From Zymoseptoria tritici IPO323 (Eukaryota; Ascomycota; Dothideomycetes; Mycosphaerellales; Mycosphaerellaceae), in assembly GCF_000219625.1 (NCBI RefSeq), contig NC_018216.1, forward strand, positions 3,348,001-3,412,000: a DNA stretch of 64,000 nt, in the 5' to 3' direction. The position numbers and the translations under genes are program-made. Within the stretch, counting starts at the first letter, position 1. Every line of letters starts with the position of its first letter. Shown here one piece after another: positions 42,842-53,559 of this stretch. The notes beneath the pieces were generated by a model. The model saw nothing but the letters and a program-made list of their open reading frames with translations. It did not search any database and was not told the origin of the DNA.

Positions 42842-45800
42842 TTATCCCTCCATTTCATCAGGTACATCCGAGAGCTCGCCATCGCTGTCACTGGGGAAGT
42901 CGAATCCGGTCTTCTCTTTCTTCTCCTCCACCACCTTCTTCGCGGTCCTGGTGCTTCGACTTCGCGAGGCTGTTTGTGCTGGAGGCTGTTTGGTCGCCTT
43001 CTTCTTTTGCGACTTGGTCTGTGTCGTGACCTCCTCCTCCTCCACGTCCTCAGCCTCAGATGTTTGTGCCGCGGCTTTCCGTTTCTTCGCCTCAGCTTTC
43101 GCCTTCTTGGTCACCGGCGGCGCTGTTCTCGGTGTTGATGACCTGGGCGCAGGATCGCTTGTTGGCGGCGTGGAGTGTAGATTCTCTTTGTTGCCTTCTG
43201 CATCAACGTCGGCGTCTTGCTCTTCGAGATCGGCATCGTCTTGGACATCTTCGTTGTCCTCCTCGTCTTCCTCTTCGTCGCCGGCCTGCCACTGTTCCAG
43301 CTCCTCATCGTCATCGCTGTCGTCGTTCTCCGCGTAGTTCCTTGCATTGGAGGCACGCCCACTCTTTCTCCGGTCAACGGACGAGGCCGCAGCAACATCG
43401 TCGGCCTTGCTCTTCTTCGGCGTCCTGCTGGGCTTCGCCGCCTTGGTCGTCTTGGTCACCTTGCGGACTGGCAGTGACTTTGAAGTCTCTCCCGTGGTGG
43501 CCTTGACCTTCTTCGCCGCACGCGCTGAAGACGCATCAGTCTTCTCAGCCTTGCGCTTCTTCTTCCTCATGCGATCCTTAACCAGATCCTCGAGCATATC
43601 GGCTAGATCCTCGGGAATGAACCTCGTCTCGGCGATCTCCTGAGCCATCGTGTGGTTCGGCATGCGCGAGAAGATACCGGGCGGAAGAGGTGTCTTGGTG
43701 GACAGTATCTGCAGCGACCATCCTTGCTGCTCTTGGTAGATGCGGATGATGCCTTCTGCCAGATCGGAGAGCACGTACAGGTTGGAGCTGCTGTCAGGGT
43801 CGATGCCGTCCTGCACAGTCTTCATGCGCTGCGCGATGCTGTATATGACAGGCAGGTTCGCTTCGGTGGCGACAATCTTGAGATAGAACACGATGTAGTC
43901 GACAAAGTCCTTCAAGTATTTCGTTTCGGCTCCGAAATCCGGGTGATGAGCAAGAAGACTGAGGAAGTTGCTGAAGACCAGCTCCATACTCGAATTGTTC
44001 TGCTTGGCAAAGGTTGTTGCTCGGGATTTGAGGAAAGCCATGACAGTCTCGCGGATGGGCTTGTCCGGCTCAAAGGCGTACACAAACATAAGACCATAGA
44101 ATCGTCGTTGAAGCCGGTTCTGGCTGCTGTATTTTCTCAAGGCGTTCATGAATCCAGATCGTACGTCGGCTTGCTCATCTTGCACAGTCTTGGTCAATCG
44201 ATTGAAGTCTCTCGGAGAGAAGATCCTATCAAGTGCCTTGTTACAGCAGAGCTTGAGCAAGTGCTTGGAAGCCGCCAATCGTAGATGCGCTCGGTGATGT
44301 GGAGCAGTTGTGCCGTCGGTCTCGGAGATCTCGCCTTCGCGCTCGACGAATGTGTTGAGCAATCTGAATATTGGCTCCGCCGTGGTCCTGAGTTCGTCGC
44401 CGGGTTCATCACCTTCTTGGACTGCCACGAGCGCTCGCAACTTGTTCGCGATGGCTTTGAGTGCCCACAGTTTCCGGGCCAGGTTGTCGTCGATCTCGTC
44501 TGACCATTTGAGCTCCTCATCGTATGCTGTCGCGCTTGGGTCCAGTAGCACATTGGAGAGGACCTGTGTGATCTCATCATCTTGACTCTCAATCTGCTCG
44601 CTTGCTACCAGTCTGAGTTGACTCAGAGCAGCAAGTCTTGACAAGGAATGATCGGAGCCGACTTCGAAGTCTTTCAGACACGCCTTCAAGATGTCCTTGA
44701 TGTACATCTCCTTCTTGTCCGCCGAAGCCACAATCACGCTGACGGCATGTTTCGCCGCCGTCGGAGGAGTGCCGAACATGGCAAATTTGCTCATCGCCTT
44801 GTAGAACTCCCTATCCTGGCCCATCTCCTGTGGGAATTGTCTTGCGAAACCAGCACATGCTTTCAATGATTGCACGGCCGTTGGATCGTTCGACTCGGTG
44901 GCAGAGGGCGCCTGCTTTTTCAAGGTCTCGCACAATTCCTTGATGTGAACCTTGAACACCTGCGGCGCATTTGCTGAGATCTCCTTGAGCACTTCGTGCG
45001 CTGTAGAGCCCAGACCGATCTCATCACTCCTCGAGATTTCCATGATCGCCGGAACGTGGCTCCTGTTGTACACGAGAATGGAGCAAGATCTCAAGAACGG
45101 CACGAGAGTCTCGGTGATGGCGGGCATGGCGGACTGCAGCCTCTTGCTCAATTCCTTCATCGCATTCACCACCTTCTTGTAATCGCTTTCTGGTGACAGG
45201 CAGAACCGTGCAAGCACAAAGTCCCGACGCTCGTTCCGGTTCACAAATTCTGTGATGTGCTTTGAAGCAATAACGGGATCCGGAAAGGGGCTGGAAATCG
45301 CGGTGATGAGTGATTTCATCCTTTTCTTGTCATCACCCTGGCTGTCTTGGTCGGCTCCCGCGTGGATCTTTTCTCCGAGCTCGAGGATAGAGGCAAAGTA
45401 TTTCGCATAGGCGCCCTGCTTTTGCTGCAAAGAGTAGAAGACCTTCTTTGCCCTTTCATCCAGGTCACGTACAAGCACAAGGATTCGCTGAGCTCGAATC
45501 CGGTCAGGATCGAGCGCTCGCTCGCCAGTGCTCTGGCTGTCGGGAACCTTGGACTTGATGGGCGGGAAGCTCACCGGTAATAGGAAGTCGTAGAGATTTC
45601 GCAAGATCAGAGCGTTGAGGGTCTTGTCGTTGACATATGTTGCATCGAGCACCTTTGTCGGAATGGCGCCAAACATTTCCCGGACTGGTTCGCTTCCTTC
45701 TATGAGAGAACCTGACGCCACTCCCCATAAGCGTGACACAAGCTCCATGGCAGCAATCCTGACCGGGTGCTTGGGATCTTTGGTGCGATCTGCAAGAGTG

Positions 45801-47401
45801 CTGAGCACTGATCCTGGAGTGCTGACACTACCCATACGCCCAAGCTTCTGCATGATTGAGCGGTAATCAAAGTGCGCGACAGCTTGCACAGCAGCGAGAC
45901 GGACTTTGTCGTCGGAGTCGACCAGCATATCTGTCAGATATCGAGACAGAAGCGGCTCTTGGTCGGAGTCGAGGCCTTTGCCTCCTCCAGATGTGTAAAG
46001 CACTCTGCCGACCGCAATGGACCACGCGGCTCGAACAGCCGGGGCTTTGTCACGGTGCCGGTCACAGAAAGCTTGGTACGCGGAAGGATATGCGGAGGAA
46101 AATGCGAGAGGCGCTGCAGGAGTGAGGAGAACGCTCAGATGCTGCTCGGCGGGTGGTGCAATGCTTTCTGAAGGGTAAGCGGCCGGGTCTAGCACCGGTT
46201 GTGGAGGCGGTCCCGCAGCACCGATTCCGGCAATCATGTCACCGACAGTCTGAACGGCCATGACGCGAAGTGGCAGGTTTTCCGCGGCGATTTCGGCTTC
46301 GATTTGAGGAATAACATTCAGAATTACGTCCGGACATGACCTCCAGAGCTCTCGTAATAAGCGATGCGCCTTCTGCGCGTCCTGCAAGTCCTCTTCCGTG
46401 GGTGCGTACATCGAGTCCTCATTCGTATCTTCGTCGTCATCGGCGTGTGCGCGTTTCCGCGTTTTTGATTTGCTCGTGGTACCAGCGGAGATGTTAGAGG
46501 TCGCATCGATCAATACTGAATTGAAGTACTGGCCGACATGACGAGCCATCTTGTCAGGTGCGCTGTTGCAGACTGCTCTTGCCATGTTGTAAGCTGGCGA
46601 CACTTCCCGTAAGGCGTGAGGCAATGGCGCGTCGTTCTTTTTGCTACCAGTCGCGAGCGCATCCGGATCGGCTCTGAGGAATTGGGCCAGAAGGATATCG
46701 ACGACGCCTGCCGGCAATACCGGGCACTCATCAAGCACGACCGTCAGGATCGCCGTCATGTTGAAAGCGACATTCTTGGACAGTTGCTCTCCTCCGCCTC
46801 CGCGCACATTTCCAGAGATGACATCGAAGCAGTTGGCGAAGAGCTGAATCAGGAGTGGTTCGGGCGCGGGGAGGTCATCTATGAGGATGATGCTCTTGAC
46901 TCTGGCTAGGGAGCCGAGAACTTCTTGGTGCTGCTGGTTGTATGGATCGTTCGGATTCGCCAGTGCGGGCACGATTGTCGAAATGAACAGTGTGAAGATG
47001 TCCTTCAATTGCGTGGGTTGAAAGGGCGCATCGGGCGCTGTGAGCTCAAAGACCTCGACAATGCATAACATCGCATATGCCTTGACTCCGCTGTCCTTGT
47101 GTCCCAGAAGCTGCTGGTTCGCCAACTCCTTCGCTTTCGCCTTAACAGACTCCTTGTCCACATCCTCCTGTTGTAACCCTCGAAGTTCTTCGGAGAGGTC
47201 CTTGAGCCTCCGCAGCAGTTCGGCGACCGCGATCGCTTTACCAGCGCGCCAGTTCAACGGCTCGTCAAACTGAAGAGCATTCCCGCCTGCGACGTTGCCA
47301 TTGCCATTGCCATCATCTTCTCCGTCCACGTCCATCTCTTGGGTGTCCGGTTCCACCTCCGCCGCGGGGCTCGGCGCCTTTCTCCTGCTGGCGCGAGGCA
47401 T
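42842..47401 (-). CDS. PDS5: Sister chromatid cohesion protein PDS5 (BimD/Spo76)
   Basis: One uninterrupted frame of 1519 aa from the Met at 47401 (MPRASRRKAPSPAAE); 73 upstream codons are open but unlikely coding. The HEAT-repeat body is typical: LLRRLKDLSEELRGLQQE, LLGHKDSGVKAYAMLCIVEVFELTAPDAPF, then LFANCFDVISGN, CDRHRDKAPAVRAAW, HFDYRSIMQKLG, DRTKDPKHPVRIAAM. This is the Pds5 order (N-terminal 'hook' that binds Scc1/Wapl). From about 1290 the tail is basic and acidic by turns (DDDEELEQWQAGDEEEDEED, PPVTKKAKAEAKKRKAA), as in other Pds5 proteins and probably nuclear-localising. Pds5 controls cohesin on chromosomes in mitosis, repair and meiosis. Absence of introns over 4.5 kb is notable but not unusual in this kind of fungus. 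Confidence 0.95.
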   Translation of the reverse strand: MPRASRRKAPSPAAEVEPDTQEMDVDGEDDGNGNGNVAGGNALQFDEPLNWRAGKAIAVAELLRRLKDLSEELRGLQQEDVDKESVKAKAKELANQQLLGHKDSGVKAYAMLCIVEVFELTAPDAPFQPTQLKDIFTLFISTIVPALANPNDPYNQQHQEVLGSLARVKSIILIDDLPAPEPLLIQLFANCFDVISGNVRGGGGEQLSKNVAFNMTAILTVVLDECPVLPAGVVDILLAQFLRADPDALATGSKKNDAPLPHALREVSPAYNMARAVCNSAPDKMARHVGQYFNSVLIDATSNISAGTTSKSKTRKRAHADDDEDTNEDSMYAPTEEDLQDAQKAHRLLRELWRSCPDVILNVIPQIEAEIAAENLPLRVMAVQTVGDMIAGIGAAGPPPQPVLDPAAYPSESIAPPAEQHLSVLLTPAAPLAFSSAYPSAYQAFCDRHRDKAPAVRAAWSIAVGRVLYTSGGGKGLDSDQEPLLSRYLTDMLVDSDDKVRLAAVQAVAHFDYRSIMQKLGRMGSVSTPGSVLSTLADRTKDPKHPVRIAAMELVSRLWGVASGSLIEGSEPVREMFGAIPTKVLDATYVNDKTLNALILRNLYDFLLPVSFPPIKSKVPDSQSTGERALDPDRIRAQRILVLVRDLDERAKKVFYSLQQKQGAYAKYFASILELGEKIHAGADQDSQGDDKKRMKSLITAISSPFPDPVIASKHITEFVNRNERRDFVLARFCLSPESDYKKVVNAMKELSKRLQSAMPAITETLVPFLRSCSILVYNRSHVPAIMEISRSDEIGLGSTAHEVLKEISANAPQVFKVHIKELCETLKKQAPSATESNDPTAVQSLKACAGFARQFPQEMGQDREFYKAMSKFAMFGTPPTAAKHAVSVIVASADKKEMYIKDILKACLKDFEVGSDHSLSRLAALSQLRLVASEQIESQDDEITQVLSNVLLDPSATAYDEELKWSDEIDDNLARKLWALKAIANKLRALVAVQEGDEPGDELRTTAEPIFRLLNTFVEREGEISETDGTTAPHHRAHLRLAASKHLLKLCCNKALDRIFSPRDFNRLTKTVQDEQADVRSGFMNALRKYSSQNRLQRRFYGLMFVYAFEPDKPIRETVMAFLKSRATTFAKQNNSSMELVFSNFLSLLAHHPDFGAETKYLKDFVDYIVFYLKIVATEANLPVIYSIAQRMKTVQDGIDPDSSSNLYVLSDLAEGIIRIYQEQQGWSLQILSTKTPLPPGIFSRMPNHTMAQEIAETRFIPEDLADMLEDLVKDRMRKKKRKAEKTDASSARAAKKVKATTGETSKSLPVRKVTKTTKAAKPSRTPKKSKADDVAAASSVDRRKSGRASNARNYAENDDSDDDEELEQWQAGDEEEDEEDNEDVQDDADLEEQDADVDAEGNKENLHSTPPTSDPAPRSSTPRTAPPVTKKAKAEAKKRKAAAQTSEAEDVEEEEVTTQTKSQKKKATKQPPAQTASRSRSTRTAKKVVEEKKEKTGFDFPSDSDGELSDVPDEMEG

Positions 47402-47819
47402 TGTGTCGGTGTTCGGGTAGTGATTGTGGCTTACATCCTTCGTGCGGAGGTATTCGAGGGTGCGCCGAGGAAAAGGAAAGAGAATTGGCGGAAAGTCGTT
47501 GGAGATGATGTTGAAGTGTAGGAGCTTTGGGTGGATGATCGCGTGTAACACGCGCCTGCAAAACCTTAGTCTAGCGCGATTTCGGCCACCAGCAAGCATC
47601 TCCATACCTACAGACAACATTCAGTTGAAAACACCATTCACTTCAAATTTCGATTGTCCTCACTAATCCGTTCACGTGAAAGAGGAGACCATTCCTCAGA
47701 ACCCGAAACACCTCGATGGCTCGAAGGCGCAGGGAGAAACAGAGCTGCTGTTGACAGAAGCTGACGAAGTGATCCTCTTCTCTTCCATCTCACCGACTTG
47801 AACAGCACTATCACTCCCG
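47402..47819. other. Intergenic, PDS5 promoter
   Basis: Nothing recognised beyond the expected promoter of PDS5 and the 3' flank of the reductase gene. Confidence 0.5.
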
Positions 47820-49099
47820 CTAATTGAAGCTGACCTTGACCAAAGGCACCGGAGGAATCATCTTCAGTCTCTCAAAGTCTTGGAAGACTTCCAGAATGGC
47901 CTCGGACGAATCGACAAAACCATGCCAGCCATGCTTCCTCGCCTTGTCCATGCTGAACATCAGCGGTGCAGGTCTGCACAACGTCCCATCCAAGAAGCCA
48001 AATATCCGATCAACGTCTTTCAACTCCTGCGTCAAGCCATACTCCTGCACCAGCTCTTTCCAGGCCCGCTGGACATCCTCCCTCTTCGCCCAATCTACCA
48101 TCCTAAACTTCCTCCTCGTCACTCCTTTGGGTCCATACCCTCGAGGATTGAATCTCGACTCATTCTCAGTGTACACATCACCATCCTGCGGTCCCTTCCA
48201 CTCGATACCGTACCAACCCGCAATCCTCGGCCACACCTTCTCCCACGCAAACGAACTGTTGTCACACGTATTGTACTTTTGATTCGCCGGTCCCAGCAGC
48301 ACCGCCCACTCTTCCTGATAAGCATTCATCTGCGCCGCGGACATGGACTGCGGCATCTGCCAGGAAGCAATGTCTCCGGAAAACTCAAGAGGAACTCCGA
48401 GCTTCTTGCACACGGATGCGTAGACGGCGAGTGGAAAAGCGCAATTCATGGCTGCATCCGGTACGGCGCCGACGATGGGACCAGGCATGTGGATGCTCCA
48501 TCCACATCCAGTGTCGGCGGCGAATTGGAATAGTAGGTCTTCTTGTGGGTAGTAGAAGTTTGGCTCGAGTTCGACTCGTGGGTCGGTTTCTTCTTGCGGC
48601 ACTTTTGTTGGTCCGAGATGGCCACCGTAGTTCTTTGCGCCGGCCTGGAGCATGAAGCGCTTCGGAGTGATGGGCGCCAACTTCAGTGCTTCCAGGAAGT
48701 TGTGCAAGAGTTGTGTGTTCACTTTCACCAGTTCTTCGGCATTGCTCCAAAGTCCAGCTCCCGGCTTCGGTGTTGGCTGGATGTAGGAGAAGAAGAAGAC
48801 ATGGTCGGCTTGTACTTTGTGCTCTTTCAACACTTGCGCAATGTCTTCCGGATCTTTCAAGAAGTCCAATGGAATGTGTTCAACATGCTCTGGCAGACCG
48901 CCGGCGAGAGCGGTGGTCGTCGGCTGAGGCAGATGATTCTCTTCCAACGTTTGGGATCTTTGGTCAATACTCGCAACATGTAATGGCCACTGATGCCATT
49001 TGCACCGGTGATGACGGCGGTCAGACCGGAGATCTCTGGCGGGTACACTGGGAGGCCGTGGAAGATGCCTCGAGACTGGATTTGCTGAAGGTTGGCCAT
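47820..49099 (-). CDS. PRISE-type short-chain reductase (progesterone 5-beta-reductase / iridoid synthase-like), one-base frameshift
   Basis: Two frames make one protein of about 426 aa. The first (49099 to about 48900) begins MANLQQIQSRGIFHGLPVYP and has the Rossmann motif ITGANGISGHYMLRVL and CLSRRPP, the NADPH-binding motif of the PRISE group of short-chain reductases. The second (from about 48905 to 47820) starts in the middle of the conserved GGLPEHVEHIPLDFLKDPEDIA and continues to the end (FFFSYIQ, NTQLLHNFLEAL, FMLQAGAKNYGGH). The total, 1280 bases, is one short of whole codons; adding one base near 48902 (in the stretch CTCTCGCCGGCGG on the coding strand) restores the family sequence. 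So it is an assembly indel or a young pseudogene. Family members reduce activated C=C bonds of steroids and small enones; substrate unknown. Confidence 0.8.
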
Positions 49100-49682
49100 T
49101 GTGCAGCTTGGTCGCTGAGAGGTTTGTTCAACCACTACGCAAAGGGTCAGACATATGCGAACGACAAGCCAGCAGGTCGTTCAGTCATTTATATGAGATG
49201 TCGTTGACACTTTGTCACAGCACGGTAACGTCGGTAAAGATGAGGAACGATATAGAGCGGGGTCATCGACGGAGCTCTCTACTGTCAAGCATTAACTTGT
49301 CAGCAATGGCCGAAGTATTCCAGACTCGCTGCTTCACTCCGACAAGGAAAAGGACCGCATCTACATGTGCTGACACTTCATAGCCATCCACCTCGGGCTT
49401 TGGAAAGAGAACTCCATGCCATATATCTTGCAGCTCGGATGGAGCCTCCTTCTTAAGCGCAACGAGATCGACTCTATCTCCACGCCCACGCAAGCGTTCC
49501 GACTTGTCAGCTGAACGTTTATCTGGTCTTTCACGGAGCCAGGACGAAGGCTTGCAGGGTTTTCATGCGCTCGTATACGATAGGGTATCTTGAAAGCGAT
49601 CTCATGCCTCCCTGTCTGAAGTGCTGTTTCAAGCTCCAAGGAACGATTCTCGCAGATTGCCACATCAGAAGACCACCCATCG
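49100..49682. other. Intergenic, no gene seen
   Basis: Promoter of the reductase gene and 3' flank of the orphan gene. Short minus-strand frames without domains. Confidence 0.45.
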
Positions 49683-50942
49683 CTACCAGTCCTCGTCCTC
49701 GCTAGGGCTCGAACAGCAGCTTCCCCAGTCCGTAGCGGTCTCGGTGTCCGTTTCCATGCGATTATTGCGACGACTCTCTTCATCCTCTTCATCCTCCTGG
49801 CTCTTAGACCCTACATAGATCGCATTGCCAACCGCGAAAGCCTTTGCATCGTAGAGTGGGGATCTGTGATACTCTGGACCCATTTTCCGGGGATTGCGGA
49901 TATGAACCGAGGGCGACACTGCCTGGTTCGCGATTGGGCTGATGTAGCTCATCTGCTCCATGTCCAGTCGCGTTGGGAACCGGGGTTCATCCTCTTCATC
50001 CTCTTCATACAATTCGACGGTGTAGTTGAAGTATTCATCCCGTGCTTCAATAACTTCGGCCTCAGTTATGGCAACGTCAATCTCACAGATCGGTAGATTC
50101 ATGAGCGTGTTACGGGTCTTGTTGGTCCCGTGACAACACCATATTTTGCGTCCCAGCAGGAACATCCATGCGACCCATGTTGAAGAGTCTTTGGTCAACC
50201 ATTCCGGAAGGTCGCCTTCCCGCTGGCAGAAGTAAAAGGCTGCGATGCTTACGACTTCTGGACAAGGGAAACAGCCTCTACCGTAACAATCGATCAACCA
50301 ATCGTAATTCGCCATGCCCCATGATTGTTGTTCCTGAGGCCAAGCTTCCAGTCGTTCACTTTCGTGCGAATGCTCAATCAGCTTGGCGTGCTGGAGAAAG
50401 GCCACACCGGTAGACCAGCATTCTTCGAACCTGACGATCAGTTCAGCTTCGTGCCTGGTGATGGATTTCCACTTGTCCGGATGGTCTTCCGCGAGCCTGA
50501 AGGTCGCTGCAATCAACGCCGTAGAAGAGATCTGAGCCCGGAGCTTCCTAAAGGGAGTATGATCCCACCGTCTGATGTTTTTCTCAAAGCAACGTTCGTC
50601 CGACTCCTGCGAGGGCTGCTTGCGACCTTCGGCCCAGAGGCGGAAGACAAGGCCGTTACTGGCACAGCCACCGCCAATGCCAGCGAATTCTCTGTCCGGA
50701 TCGCGGTTTTTGTCATCCAATGTTACCCAGACGACACCGGGACCGTAGTAGGGCGGAACCTCAACCAAATCACCTTCGGTGTTTAGCCGGGTCTCCTTCC
50801 CGAGTCTCATGTTTTCCCGGGGACCATCTGCCACACCACACATGAGGGGACCTGTGAATCGCTTGGCTTTGAGCTCCGCCTGAGCCCGAGCCCACTGCAA
50901 GATATCAGCTTCGACATATCTCGGTGCTACAACAAGCTGCAT
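49683..50942 (-). CDS. Hypothetical protein, unknown family
   Basis: A 419-aa frame from MQLVVAPRYVEADILQW. I do not recognise it. The C-terminal part is acidic (YEEDEEDEPRFP; KSQEDEEDEESRRNNRMETDTETATDW). There is a Cys/Trp-rich middle (GRKIWCCHGTNKTRN; DCYGRGCFPCPEV). No signal peptide or membrane segment. Immediately upstream, in another frame, 51213-50905 encodes MRLTLERPNKTSLHLDHSVYDIDTP and on to SMYEQQRNAR; the two may be one gene separated by a one-base shift near 50946, since an in-frame TAG lies just before the Met at 50942 and no intron of workable size fits. It could equally be a single gene starting at 50942. Confidence 0.55.
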   Translation of the reverse strand: MQLVVAPRYVEADILQWARAQAELKAKRFTGPLMCGVADGPRENMRLGKETRLNTEGDLVEVPPYYGPGVVWVTLDDKNRDPDREFAGIGGGCASNGLVFRLWAEGRKQPSQESDERCFEKNIRRWDHTPFRKLRAQISSTALIAATFRLAEDHPDKWKSITRHEAELIVRFEECWSTGVAFLQHAKLIEHSHESERLEAWPQEQQSWGMANYDWLIDCYGRGCFPCPEVVSIAAFYFCQREGDLPEWLTKDSSTWVAWMFLLGRKIWCCHGTNKTRNTLMNLPICEIDVAITEAEVIEARDEYFNYTVELYEEDEEDEPRFPTRLDMEQMSYISPIANQAVSPSVHIRNPRKMGPEYHRSPLYDAKAFAVGNAIYVGSKSQEDEEDEESRRNNRMETDTETATDWGSCCSSPSEDEDW

Positions 50943-51680
50943 GACCTACCCTCGCGTTCCGCTGCTGCTCATACATGGACAGTTTACGGTCCTCGCACTC
51001 GACCAATCCACTACTTTGGGCATCTTTCTGCGCCTTTTCCACGGCGGTCTCTTTCTTCCGGGCGACATCATGCTTCCGACCGAAATGTCGCTGCATGATG
51101 ATGAGAATGTGGCGGATTGTTGTTGGCAGATTGCAGACCGGCGTGTCGATGTCATAGACTGAGTGATCAAGGTGGAGCGATGTTTTGTTCGGTCGCTCAA
51201 GAGTCAGTCGCATGGAAGACCATCATTCGAACGCACGCGGGGCGCAGCTGAGCTGAAAGTTGAATGCCGTCATGCAATGCTTCACATGCTGAAGCTGCAC
51301 ATGTCAAAGCATCACGTACCACATGCCAGAGACATAGCTTGAGTTCCGGCACCAGGTTTCTCAATCTCTCCGGGCTGTTCAAACCGCATTCACATAACAT
51401 CCGCGTCGATCCTTTGTGAGCTCTTCGCGGGCACGATCTGTTTCCTGGGCTCTTCGCAAATGTGCTTCGGCGCGGCGAGGCTGGCCAGTTCAGGAGGCCT
51501 TCCATTGCTTCCTAGAATCACAACCCAAACGAAGCAAAGGATGTTGACGTTCTCGCCCAAGAAGGGAGTACGCACTCTCGACATCTTGTCCGCCCGCAAC
51601 ATGATCTTGTTCCGCGGATGAGGCTCCCGTGTCCGCTGTTCCCTCCGTCGCCTCTTTTGACCTGGCTTTAAGATTCTCTT
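50943..51680. other. Intergenic, possible upstream exon of the orphan gene
   Basis: Includes the short minus-strand frame 50905-51213 discussed with the orphan gene. From 51230 to 51680 I see nothing coding. Confidence 0.4.
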
Positions 51681-53353
51681 CTACCACCTCAGATCTTCCT
51701 TAGATATCTTCGTGCGTAGCCGGCGAACATTCGGCTTAAATGACTTGACGCTGTTCTCCGGCGACTTCTTCCTTTGACTTTTACTCACGGATCCAGCGAG
51801 CCCGCCGTCAGCAATCATTTCCAGCTCGGCATCCCCAAGGACGAACGTAAAGATCTGACCCGCGACGTATAGAGCACGAGCCGTGTCGTCTCTTCGGACG
51901 TGAATTACGTGCTGCGCGGTCTCGTGGAAGGCGGGGTCATCTACCGTGATAGCAAGAAACCCGACGTTTGGTGCATTGCGTCCGAAGATGTAAGAGAACG
52001 ACTTGGCGGCGGTGCATCGTACCCGATCCCTACCCTCCAGATTTGGTCGACGCCTTTGACACTGAGATTTTGGGGAGATTCCGTACCTTCGAGGGTCCTA
52101 GTTGCTTCGTCAAGCGAAGATTCAGCCAAAGGCTGCACCACCAATAACGATTTCGAATCCGGATCGAACGTTTTCACGAGAGTCAGGATCAGTATGCTCG
52201 AAGCAGTGCGATCCAGATCTTCGTCACTCGTACTTGAAATGCAGGCAGGCGCGGGGATGATTTGACGAGTGTCAACAACTACTGTAGCCATTTTGCGGGA
52301 GGAGAGAGAGCCATGCTTACCGCTTCCGGGTCGATCTAGTCTCCCATGCTGTATGCTTTGCTTTCAATGATGCTCCCTGGAGGAGAGGAGGGCAAAACCG
52401 TCGCCCGATCCGTCTCTTCAGAGAACTCGGCAAACGCACGAAGATTTGGCTCGACATATAGACTGGTCCTGCGACTTGCTCTGGGAATTTGTCGAGAGAC
52501 CTGAGTCTGGTCGCTTTGCAGAATGCGAGGCAGTTCTCACATGTCTCTTCGGAAACACGGCGCAGCAGCTCACACGGATCAGTCAATTCCATGCTAAAAG
52601 ACCACGCGGCTACAGTGGCAGCCGAGCAAATGTGATTGATCGCGCCTGGCTCGGAGTGTCAGCAGATATTCGCCGAGTGTGTATCATTGCGGCCGAGCAC
52701 TCGTACCCTTTCCCATTCGGTCCTTGAACATTTGATTTTGCGAGGACAACCATCTGAAGCCCGGCTCAGCAATGTTCCCGGCAATTCCAAGGCACATGCT
52801 ACAGCCGGGAGCAGGTTGCTCGAAGCCGCATTTGGTGAAGATGTCCAGCAAGCCCATGTCTCTCAAGTTCCTGGCGATGGGCAGGCTCACTGCGACGACT
52901 ATCCGCTTTTCCTTGGAAAGCTCCAAGCCCTGCTGCAGACCGACCCGCAGTACCAAAGCAGCCAGAATAAGGTCCTCTTCAGTCGTCGTGCACGCCCCAA
53001 AAATACATCCATTAGAAGACTCTCCAACACAGTCCTTCACCGGGAATACACGATCCGAAGACGGATGAATCGCAACGAAAGACTCGCATTCTCCAAGGTC
53101 GACATCGATCACCTCTGCATGCACCGCGGCCTCATCTGGACGGAAGAATCTCGACTCGGATCTGTACATGCTGTGCTTCCTTGACTGGACGTAGCTTTGC
53201 GTGACCTCGTTCGGGACGAAGAGTGCAGTGATGGCACCGAATTCATGGACATATCAGCTGTGTTTTCGTCTCGCCTGACCGTTCCAATTCACCGTGCACA
53301 TGTTGCAGATCGCAGACCTAGCGTCGCAGCTCAGCGATCCCTGTTTGCTGCGC
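51681..53353 (-). pseudogene. Aconitase/isopropylmalate-isomerase superfamily gene, C-terminal half, broken
   Basis: Read from right to left on the minus strand: EFGAITALFVPNEVTQSYV (about 53250-53195), an Fe-S motif region FGACTTTEEDL and PGCSMCLGIAGNIAEPG (CxxC of the [4Fe-4S] cluster), SSQNQMFKDRMGKG, then across a plausible 62-bp intron (GTACGA donor, CTGAC branch, CAG) AINHICSAATVAAWSFSMELTDP. The swivel (small-subunit) domain follows: VVVDTRQIIPAP, GFEIVIGGAAFG, ESSLDEATRTLEG, AAKSFSYIFGRNAPNVGFLAITVDDPAF and VAGQIFTFVLGDAELEMIADGGL. These pieces fall in different frames, with stops between, so the gene is dead. Order of domains (large then small in one chain) matches fused fungal enzymes. 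The rest of the gene continues at 59588-60500 beyond a transposon. Confidence 0.85.
53346..53353. repeat. 8-bp target-site duplication, left copy
   Basis: TGCTGCGC, identical to 59588-59595, directly abuts the left terminal inverted repeat. In the aconitase-like gene it is the codons for Cys-Ala-Ala region on the minus strand. Confidence 0.9.
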
Positions 53354-53370
53354 CAGAGTGGTCAATATGA
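53354..53370 (+). repeat. Left terminal inverted repeat (17 bp)
   Basis: CAGAGTGGTCAATATGA; perfect complement of the right end. Starts with the CAGAG of hAT elements. Confidence 0.92.
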
Positions 53371-53559
53371 GATGTCATCAATAAGGTGTCATCAATGAAT
53401 CCTTAATATGACGGGCCCTTGATGAATTATAACGAGGTTACTGATGATATGAGAAGTTATTAATGACACCCCCGCGGCGAAGCCGACGGTATAGCCCCAC
53501 TTCCCCGGATTTTACCCCGGTTTCACCCTAAACTAGACCCTGTCGCCTAGCTAAGCCGG

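Noticed and set aside
42951..43643. Ser-rich plus-strand frames
   Set aside because: Shadows of the acidic/basic low-complexity tail of PDS5.
51900..53184. Plus-strand frames 51900-52265 and 52636-53184 as genes
   Set aside because: They are antisense to the aconitase-like pseudogene, whose conserved motifs are on the minus strand.
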